DNA of 64,000 nucleotides from Erwinia billingiae Eb661 (GTDB lineage: Bacteria > Pseudomonadota > Gammaproteobacteria > Enterobacterales > Enterobacteriaceae). This document shows, in pieces, positions 58,055 to 64,000 of this stretch. Both the position numbers and the translations under genes were made by a program. The DNA lies in NCBI RefSeq assembly GCF_000196615.1, contig NC_014306.1, positions 3,968,001-4,032,000 of the forward strand, in the 5' to 3' direction. The notes under the pieces are model-generated. The model worked only from the letters and a program-made list of their open reading frames with translations, made no database searches and had not been told where the DNA came from. Position 1 is the stretch's first letter. The number at the start of each line of letters is the position of its first letter.

Positions 58055-59482
58055 TTATTTCATTTCATCATCAAGGGAAAGGGTGAGCTGTCGGCTGTCA
58101 CGGCGCTGGCGATACCAGTGCGCTGATTTTTTCAGGCGGCGCTGGCGGTCGTTCTCCAGCTCGATTTCCACCAGCCCGTAGCGGTTCTTAAAGGCGTTCA
58201 TTGGCGAGACGTTGTCGGTAAAGGCCCACAGCATATAGCCCAGGCAGTTAGCGCCATCTTCACGCGCCCGCAGCGTCTGGTAGAGATGCTCGGCGATAAA
58301 GGCGATGCGATAGTCATCCTGGATCTGCCCTTCCGCGTTTTTGAATTGCGCTTCATCTTCGATGCCCATTCCGCTTTCGGCGACAAACCACGGAATGTTG
58401 CCGTAGTCGTTTTTGATGCGCATCGCCATGTCGTAGATGATGGTCGGCTGAATTTCCCAGCCGCGGGATTTGTTCATCCGCCGGCCCGGCAGTTCAAAAT
58501 GCTCGTAATAGTAAGCGGGATGGAACGGCGTCTCGGGATGCCAGGCGCGGGATGGTGCTTTGACCCGATGCGGGTAATAGAGGTTGATGCCCACCTCATC
58601 CACCCGATACTCGGCAATCAGCTGCAGCTCTTCCGCGCTGACATCCCAGCTGACCTGATGTTTCGCCAGCAGCGCCACCAGCTCCGCCGGGTACTCGCCT
58701 TTGATCGCCGGATCGAGGAAAACGCGGTTGTAGAACAGATCGTACATGGCTGCGGCCTTCACATCGTGCGGCGCAGACGACCGCGGATAGGTCACTTCCG
58801 GATTAAGGATGGTGCCCACCGTGCCGGGATAGCCCTTCTCGCGGTACAGCTTGACCACTTTGGCGGTGGCCAGGTTTTTGTGGTGATTCCACTGCATCCA
58901 CTTCAAGGTGTTTTGCTCATACGGCCAGCGCAGCGCATCAAGATAGACGCGGGTTTGCACCACAATCGGCTCGTTAAAGGTGAACCAACGGGTGACCTTG
59001 CCGGCATAGCGTTCAAAGACTTTTTCCGCATACAGCAGATAGAGCTCAACTACCCTTTTCGAGCCCCAGCCGCCATACTGCTCCAGCAATACCGCCGGCA
59101 GTTCGTAATGTTCCAGGCACAGCATCAGCTCAATGCCCTGCGCCTGCATCTCGGCAATCAGCGCGTCGTAATAGCCGGCGTACTCCTCATCCACCACGCC
59201 GTTTTCATAGTCGGTAAGGAAGCGCGACCAGTTAATCGAGGTGCGATAGTGGGTCAGTCCCGCCGCCTTCATCAGCGCCACGTCTTCCTTGTAGCGGTTG
59301 ATAAAGTCGGTGGCGACTGCCGGACCATAGCCGTTGTGCCAGACGTGCCGGTCGTTCTTGTACCAGGCATCCAGCCAGGAGTCCTGTCCGTCTTTTTTCC
59401 CGCTCCAGCCTTCGGTCTGCCACGCTGATGCGGCCGCACCCAGCATAAAATCGTCAGGAATGTTGATGGTGACCTTACTCAT
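58055..59482 (-). CDS. GH1 6-phospho-beta-glucosidase
   Basis: This glycoside hydrolase family 1 enzyme has 475 residues. The acid/base glutamate is Glu171 (TFNEP) and the nucleophile Glu369 (VAESG; most relatives have ENG). The SPMNAFKNRYG segment carries the Ser/Lys/Tyr set that holds the 6-phosphate in phospho-glucosidases. It would split the phosphorylated disaccharide or aryl glucoside delivered by the adjacent PTS. The exact aglycone is not predictable. It lies between the IIC and IIB genes. Confidence 0.92.
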   Translation of the reverse strand: MSKVTINIPDDFMLGAAASAWQTEGWSGKKDGQDSWLDAWYKNDRHVWHNGYGPAVATDFINRYKEDVALMKAAGLTHYRTSINWSRFLTDYENGVVDEEYAGYYDALIAEMQAQGIELMLCLEHYELPAVLLEQYGGWGSKRVVELYLLYAEKVFERYAGKVTRWFTFNEPIVVQTRVYLDALRWPYEQNTLKWMQWNHHKNLATAKVVKLYREKGYPGTVGTILNPEVTYPRSSAPHDVKAAAMYDLFYNRVFLDPAIKGEYPAELVALLAKHQVSWDVSAEELQLIAEYRVDEVGINLYYPHRVKAPSRAWHPETPFHPAYYYEHFELPGRRMNKSRGWEIQPTIIYDMAMRIKNDYGNIPWFVAESGMGIEDEAQFKNAEGQIQDDYRIAFIAEHLYQTLRAREDGANCLGYMLWAFTDNVSPMNAFKNRYGLVEIELENDRQRRLKKSAHWYRQRRDSRQLTLSLDDEMK

Positions 59483-59491
59483 TACGTCTCC

Positions 59492-60826
59492 TTAGTTTTG
59501 CGCGAATTCAGGTTGCAAGGCTTTCGCTTCAGCGGCTTCAGCACGGCGCGCGGCAATTTTCACAAACGGCACATAGATCACAATGGACACCAGAATGCAG
59601 ATGATTTGTGTTACCACCGCGCCCATCGATCCGGCGGTGGAAAGCCAGGCATTGATGATGGGCGGCGTGGTCCAGGGCACCATCACCACCGCTTTGCCGG
59701 CAAAGCCCATCACCGTGGCGAAGTAGCCGATCGAACCGGTGATCAGCGGCGTGATGATGAACGGGATAGCGAGGATCGGATTCAGCATGATCGGCATGCC
59801 GAAAATCACCGGTTCGTTGATATTGAACAGGCCAGGACCGAAGGAGAGCTTGGCAATTTCGCGCATCTCTTTACGTTTGGTCGCCAGCATCACCGCGCTG
59901 AGCAGGCCAATGGTCAGCCCGGAACCGCCGATGCTCATATACACATCCCAGAACGGCATGGTGATGATGTTTGGCGCCTCTTTGCCCTGCTCAAAGGCGT
60001 TCATGTTGACCAGAATCGCCCCCAGCAGCAGCGGCTCACGGATCGGTTTCACCATCTGGTTGCCGTGAATGCCAATCACCCAGAACATCTGAGCAACAAA
60101 CATCAGCAGCAGAATGCCCCACAGGCTCTGCACCACCGACTCCAGCGGCTCCTGCACCACTTTGTACACCGCATCGTAGAGATACATGCCGGTGAAGCGA
60201 TGGAAGATAAAGCCGAAGGTGGCGATAACCGACACGGTGATGATGGCCGGGATCAGCGCCGAAAACGAGGCGGCGACGTTAGGCGGCACGGTATCCGGCA
60301 TTTTGATTTTCAGCCGTTCTACGTTCTCCAGGCGGCAGTAAATTTCCACCGAGAGGATGGCGATAAACATGCCGAGGAACAGGCTTTTGGTGTCGGAGAA
60401 CTGTTTCGCCAGCACATCGGTGACCAGATGCATCTGCCCGTCGACCAGCATGGTGAGCGTGGTTGGCGTCACGGCGATAAAACAGATGATCGCCAGCAGG
60501 CCGGGAAACAGCGTTTTTATGCCGTTGATTTTGCCCAGTTCAATACCGATCAGGAACACCGCGCCGATATTGAGAAAGCTCAGGGTGGCGTAGTTGATGC
60601 TGGTGGTAATCGGTTTCAGCTCGGCGAGAAAGCCCAGTGCCTGAATGCTGGCGAGGCCGTTTTTCCCGTCCAGCACCATATTGGAGATCAGCACCGAGAA
60701 CGCGCCGACGATGATGACCGGCATCAGGGTAATGAACGACGACTTGATCGCCATGATGTAGCGATAGCTGTTGAATTTGGTGGCGAAGCTGCCTAAAGAG
60801 TCGATGAGTCGATCCTGTAGAGACAT
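59492..60826 (-). CDS. PTS lactose/cellobiose-family IIC permease
   Basis: This is a ChbC-type membrane permease of 444 residues with about ten transmembrane segments. The conserved NINEPVIFGMPIMLNP motif is in the second half (GLFNINEPVIFGMP). The frame extends 58 codons upstream, but the ATG at 60826 with GAGGG upstream gives the family start (MSLQDRLIDSLGSFATKF). It is the first gene of the minus-strand operon IIC-glucosidase-IIB-regulator-GNAT and is divergent from IIA. Confidence 0.93.
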   Translation of the reverse strand: MSLQDRLIDSLGSFATKFNSYRYIMAIKSSFITLMPVIIVGAFSVLISNMVLDGKNGLASIQALGFLAELKPITTSINYATLSFLNIGAVFLIGIELGKINGIKTLFPGLLAIICFIAVTPTTLTMLVDGQMHLVTDVLAKQFSDTKSLFLGMFIAILSVEIYCRLENVERLKIKMPDTVPPNVAASFSALIPAIITVSVIATFGFIFHRFTGMYLYDAVYKVVQEPLESVVQSLWGILLLMFVAQMFWVIGIHGNQMVKPIREPLLLGAILVNMNAFEQGKEAPNIITMPFWDVYMSIGGSGLTIGLLSAVMLATKRKEMREIAKLSFGPGLFNINEPVIFGMPIMLNPILAIPFIITPLITGSIGYFATVMGFAGKAVVMVPWTTPPIINAWLSTAGSMGAVVTQIICILVSIVIYVPFVKIAARRAEAAEAKALQPEFAQN

Positions 60827-60894
60827 GCGTAATACCCTCAGAAGTAAGTGGTGAAGCGTCCCGATATTTTTTCGCCCTGCGGAAGTCCGTTCTT

Positions 60895-61000
60895 GTGGCA
60901 TACCAAAAATAGCGAAACCGAACTTATTTTCTGTGACAAAACCCGCAGAAGTGCATATTGGCATTCCGATAGGATGTATTTTCACTATTTGGCATACCAA
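60895..61000. promoter_or_regulatory. Three UxuR/ExuR-type operator palindromes in the IIC/IIA divergent region
   Basis: TTGGCATACCAA (60989-61000) is a near-perfect match to the UxuR/ExuR-type palindrome TTGGTATACCAA. A second copy, GTGGCATACCAA, is at 60895-60906, and a weaker one, TTGGCATTCCGA, at 60958-60969. The centres are 63 and 31 bases apart, close to whole turns of the helix. The regulator encoded in the operon belongs to the family that binds this motif, so these are probably its sites, acting on both directions. Confidence 0.7.
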
Positions 61001-61014
61001 TACCGGAGGCAGGA

Positions 61015-61344
61015 ATGGATTTTGAGCAAACCATGATGGAGCTGTTGATCAGTGCAGGCGAGGCGCGGTCTCACGCGATGAGCGCGATTCAGTTCGCCCG
61101 CAAGAAGCAGTGGCAGCAGGCGGATGAGGCGCTGGCCGCGTCGCTGGAAGCATCGAAAGGCGCGCACCATATCCAGACCCAGCTGATTGGCGCTGATGAA
61201 GGCTGCGGGAAAGTGCCGGTGACGCTGATTCTGGTCCATGCGCAGGACCATCTGATGAATGCGATGCTGTGCCGCGATCTGGCGGAGGAAATTGTGTTGC
61301 TGCGGAAGGAGTTACTGGGTGGAGAGCGTCTGACCGAGGCCTGA
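61015..61344 (+). CDS. PTS lactose/cellobiose-family IIA component
   Basis: This is a ChbA/LacF-type IIA of 109 residues, expected to be a helical trimer. The phosphorylated histidine is His75 (LILVHAQDHLM). A strong Shine-Dalgarno GGAGG precedes the ATG. It is transcribed away from the IIC-glucosidase-IIB operon; splitting IIA from the rest is less usual than the chb order B-C-A. The nearest operator copy is 14 bases before the start codon. Confidence 0.93.
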   Translation: MDFEQTMMELLISAGEARSHAMSAIQFARKKQWQQADEALAASLEASKGAHHIQTQLIGADEGCGKVPVTLILVHAQDHLMNAMLCRDLAEEIVLLRKELLGGERLTEA

Positions 61345-61387
61345 ACCCGGCCTGCGGTTAGCCGCCTGAAACCCAGGCGGCCGGTTC
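61343..61387. terminator. Imperfect hairpin between the convergent IIA and lysA genes
   Basis: GAACC...GGTTC flank a core GCCGCCTG/CAGGCGGC (61361-61368 with 61374-61381). It can fold on both strands but lacks a T tract, so it is only a possible terminator. Confidence 0.4.
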
Positions 61388-61406
61388 ACAACGTCAGGGA
61401 TGCCGC

Positions 61407-62660
61407 TTACAGCTCCAGCGCCAGCAGTTCCTGTATGGTTTGCGGGCGGCGGATCTCACGCGGCTGGCCCGCTTCAAACAGCACTTCCGGCAGCAGCGGG
61501 CGGCTGTTGTAGTTAGAGGACATCGACGCGCCGTAAGCGCCGGTGTCGTGGAAGACCAGGTAATCACCCGGTTTAACCTGCGGCAGCGCGCGGGTTTCCA
61601 CCTTACCGCCTTCCAACTGAGTAAACACATCGCCTGATTCGCACAACGGCCCCGCGACCACGCTGTCGACGGTGTTCTGCTCATCCAGCGGGCGGTCATC
61701 GCCGGCGATGGCAGAAATATGGTGGTAGCTGCCGTACATCGCAGGACGCATCAGATCGTTAAAGCCGGCATCCACCAGCACAAAGTGACGGCTGCCCATC
61801 GCCTTCACCGCACGCACTTTGGAGACCAGCACGCCAGATTCCGCCACCAGGAAGCGACCCGGTTCAATTTCCAGCTTCACCGGGTGGCCGAGATGTTTTG
61901 CCACGCGCTGACGGGCCGCATCCCACAGACCGAAATAGTGTTCGGTATTGATCGCCTCTTCACCGAAGCGATAGGGGATCGACAAGCCGCCGCCCGCCGA
62001 GATGGCTTCCAGATCGTGACCTAAGCCAATCACCTGATTAACCATCGCATCACACACCTGCTCCAGGTGGGCATAATCCACGCCGGAGCCGATATGCATA
62101 TGGATGCCGACCAGCTTCAGCCTGTGTTGCTTGATGGCTTCCAGCGCCAGCACCAAATCGGTATACCAGATGCCGTGCTTGCTGTTTTCGCCGCCGGTAT
62201 TGGTTTTCTGACTGTGGCCGTGACCAAAACCGGGATTGACGCGCAGCCACACCGGATGGCCTTCAGACACCTCGCCCAGCTGGTGCAGCATATCGACGGA
62301 ACCGGCGTTGACCGGGATTTTCAGCTCGGCCAGACGTGCCAGCGTCGGCTCATCCAGCACGTCGGCGGTGAAGACAATCTCGTCGCCGCCCGGTGTGAAG
62401 CCGGCCACCAGCGCACGCTCAATTTCGCCCAGCGACACCGAATCCACCTTCACGCCTGCGGCGCGCATCAGGCGCAGAATATGGATGTTGGAACAGGCTT
62501 TTTGCGCAAAGCGCACCACATCAAACTGCTGCAGCTGCGAGATACGTTCGGCAATGACGCTGGCGTCATAGGCCCAAACCGGTCCACCGTACTGGCGCAC
62601 CAGCGGCAGCAGGTTGTCACGGGTTAAAGCGGTTTGGGTGTTGGTAAGTAAGCGTGGCAT
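61407..62660 (-). CDS. lysA: Diaminopimelate decarboxylase
   Basis: This PLP-dependent fold-III decarboxylase of 417 residues makes lysine from meso-diaminopimelate. The PLP lysine is Lys54 (FAQKACSN), and the catalytic cysteine is in GPLCESGDV. GHGHSQKTNTGGENSKHG and the glycine-rich SAGGGLSIPY are typical. It is divergent from lysR, which activates it when diaminopimelate is abundant. Confidence 0.97.
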   Translation of the reverse strand: MPRLLTNTQTALTRDNLLPLVRQYGGPVWAYDASVIAERISQLQQFDVVRFAQKACSNIHILRLMRAAGVKVDSVSLGEIERALVAGFTPGGDEIVFTADVLDEPTLARLAELKIPVNAGSVDMLHQLGEVSEGHPVWLRVNPGFGHGHSQKTNTGGENSKHGIWYTDLVLALEAIKQHRLKLVGIHMHIGSGVDYAHLEQVCDAMVNQVIGLGHDLEAISAGGGLSIPYRFGEEAINTEHYFGLWDAARQRVAKHLGHPVKLEIEPGRFLVAESGVLVSKVRAVKAMGSRHFVLVDAGFNDLMRPAMYGSYHHISAIAGDDRPLDEQNTVDSVVAGPLCESGDVFTQLEGGKVETRALPQVKPGDYLVFHDTGAYGASMSSNYNSRPLLPEVLFEAGQPREIRRPQTIQELLALEL

Positions 62661-62779
62661 CGGGACTCTCCTGAAGATAATAAGGCTATTACGCCACAGC
62701 CTGAACAGGATGAAAAATATCTGTTTTAACGGAGTCTATTCATCCATGATATGACTTCAATCGTCTCCAGGATAAAAGT

Positions 62780-63700
62780 ATGGCTGGCATTACGCTGCGA
62801 CATATCGAAATTTTTCACGCCGTGGTCACCGCGGGCAACCTGACGGAAGCCGCTGCGTTGCTGCATACCTCGCAGCCCACCGTCAGCCGCGAACTGGCGC
62901 GTTTCGAAAAGCTGGTCGGCCTGAAGCTGTTCGACCGCGTGCGCGGCCGTCTGCAGCCCACGGTGCAGGGCCTGCGGCTGTTTGAAGAGGTTCAGCGTTC
63001 CTGGTATGGCCTGGACCGGATCGTCAGCGCCGCCGAAGGCCTGCGCCAGTTTCGTCAGGGTGAACTGTCAATTGCCTGCCTGCCGGTGTTTTCGCAGTCG
63101 CTGCTGCCGCTGTTTTGTCGGCCCTTTTTGCAACGCTACCCGGACGTCAGCCTGAACATTATTCCGCAGGAATCCCCGCTGCTTGAAGAGTGGCTCTCCG
63201 CGCAGCGCTACGATTTGGGGCTGACGGAAACCCGCCTGACGCCGGCCGGAACCGAGCGCACCGAGCTGTTTACCGGTAATGAGGTGTGCGTGCTGCCGGA
63301 CGGTCATCCGCTGGCGGCGAAAGCCTGCTTAACGCCGGAGGATTTTGCCGGTGAGGATTACATCAGCCTGTCGCGAGCCGACAGCTATCGCCAGCTGCTG
63401 GACAATCTGTTTCATGAGCAGGGCGTGCAAAGGAGGATGGTGCTGGAGACGCACAGCGCGGCGTCGGTGTGTTCGATGGTCAGAGCCGGCGTCGGCGTGT
63501 CGATCGTCAACCCGCTGACCGCGCTGGACTATGCCGGAAGCGGCGTGGTGATCAGGCGCTTCAGTATTGATGTGCCCTTTACCGTCAGCCTGGTCAGGCC
63601 ACGCCACCGCCCTTCTTCGGCGCTGGTTGAGGCTTTCTGCGCCCATTTACTTGAGCACATCAGCCTGGTTAACCAGCGCCTTGCGGCGTTATTGCATTAA
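62780..63700 (+). CDS. lysR: LysR, activator of lysA
   Basis: This LysR-type regulator of 306 residues (311 in E. coli) has its helix-turn-helix at about 19-38 (NLTEAAALLHTSQPTVSREL). It activates the divergent lysA and represses itself. The 119-base gap between the two genes should hold its site; I could not fix the operator by eye. It ends overlapping the MFS gene stop by three bases, convergently. Confidence 0.96.
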   Translation: MAGITLRHIEIFHAVVTAGNLTEAAALLHTSQPTVSRELARFEKLVGLKLFDRVRGRLQPTVQGLRLFEEVQRSWYGLDRIVSAAEGLRQFRQGELSIACLPVFSQSLLPLFCRPFLQRYPDVSLNIIPQESPLLEEWLSAQRYDLGLTETRLTPAGTERTELFTGNEVCVLPDGHPLAAKACLTPEDFAGEDYISLSRADSYRQLLDNLFHEQGVQRRMVLETHSAASVCSMVRAGVGVSIVNPLTALDYAGSGVVIRRFSIDVPFTVSLVRPRHRPSSALVEAFCAHLLEHISLVNQRLAALLH

Positions 63701-64000
63701 GCGTTGACGGTCTGCGCCTGTCCACGTGACGGACGGAAGGTAATCAGACAGAGGATCAGGCCGCCGACCGCCAGCACGGCCGCCGCCACCGGCACCGCCG
63801 TCAGGCCATAACCGCTGCCAATCACCGCACCACCGGCCCAGGCACCAAAGGCGTTCCCGACGTTAAAGGCGGAGATATTCAGCGTCGACACCAGGTTCGG
63901 CGCCTCTTTACCGTGACGCACCACGTTGATCTGCAAACCCGGTACGGTGGCAAAGGTGGCCATCGCCCACAGGAACAGCGTCAGTTCGGCCAGCCACAGC
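63697..64000 (-). CDS. MFS transporter, AraJ/YdhP-like, C-terminal part
   Basis: This is the C-terminal ~100 residues of a 12-helix major-facilitator permease; it continues beyond the right edge with no start in the window. The segment LWAMATFATVPGLQINVV followed by NISAFNVGNAFGAWAGGAVI resembles the last three helices of E. coli YdhP/AraJ. The substrate is unknown. Confidence 0.85.
   Translation of the reverse strand, partial: LWLAELTLFLWAMATFATVPGLQINVVRHGKEAPNLVSTLNISAFNVGNAFGAWAGGAVIGSGYGLTAVPVAAAVLAVGGLILCLITFRPSRGQAQTVNA

Noticed and set aside
59498..60796. Plus-strand ORF of 432 codons
   Set aside because: It is antisense to the PTS IIC gene, rich in His/Arg/Gln/Asp, with no family resemblance.
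60827..61000. 58-codon upstream extension of PTS IIC
   Set aside because: It would run through the operator palindromes, while the ATG at 60826 fits the ChbC start and has a Shine-Dalgarno.

Overview
This window looks like chromosomal DNA of a member of the Enterobacterales. The backbone follows the gene order known from E. coli (rlmM, gcvA/gcvB, csdAE, tcdA, mltA, three initiator tRNAs, amiC, argA, recD-recB-ptrA-recC, the ppd pseudopilin genes, thyA-lgt, ptsP-rppH, mutH, tas, lplT-aas, galR, lysA/lysR), and most proteins match the E. coli ones closely in length and motifs. The insertions between these genes (two RND pumps, an extra FtsI-like PBP, a BisC-type molybdoenzyme, a PTS locus) and a single omr sRNA suggest a lineage outside Escherichia/Salmonella. 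An Erwinia/Pantoea-type host is my best guess, but the species cannot be fixed from this window alone.

Layout. 1-9.6 kb: rRNA methylation, glycine regulation with the GcvB sRNA, the CSD cysteine desulfurase, tRNA t6A cyclisation, murein turnover, three initiator tRNAs and the first step of arginine synthesis behind tandem ARG boxes. 9.6-23.2 kb: a minus-strand block holding the RecBCD nuclease, the periplasmic protease III and four minor pseudopilin genes with overlapping ends. 23.5-35.4 kb: thymidylate synthase, prolipoprotein modification, PtsP/RppH, a DnaA-box cluster in the position of DARS2, MutH, and the LplT/Aas lysophospholipid recycling pair.

35.5-50.3 kb: about 14.7 kb of efflux genes inserted between aas and the omr/galR end. 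It holds a MuxABC-OpmB-like set (adaptor, two RND pumps, outer-membrane factor) and an AcrAB/MexAB-OprM-like set. A strong terminator separates them and each has its own outer-membrane factor. 50.3-52.9 kb: a Fur-like palindrome, a 9-bp minisatellite, a perfect hairpin, an FtsI paralogue and an OmrB-like sRNA. 52.9-56.4 kb: a molybdopterin S/N-oxide reductase and galR. 56.4-61.4 kb: a lactose/cellobiose-family PTS with a GH1 6-phospho-beta-glucosidase, a UxuR/ExuR-like regulator and a GNAT acetyltransferase. Palindromes matching the regulator family's operator type lie in its divergent promoter region. 61.4-64 kb: lysA/lysR and the end of an MFS transporter gene.

I see no insertion sequence, prophage, integrase or CRISPR array. 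The most distinctive items are the DARS2-like cluster, the tandem efflux block with its compact terminator/promoter junction, the helically phased operators of the PTS locus, and the minisatellite next to a perfect hairpin.
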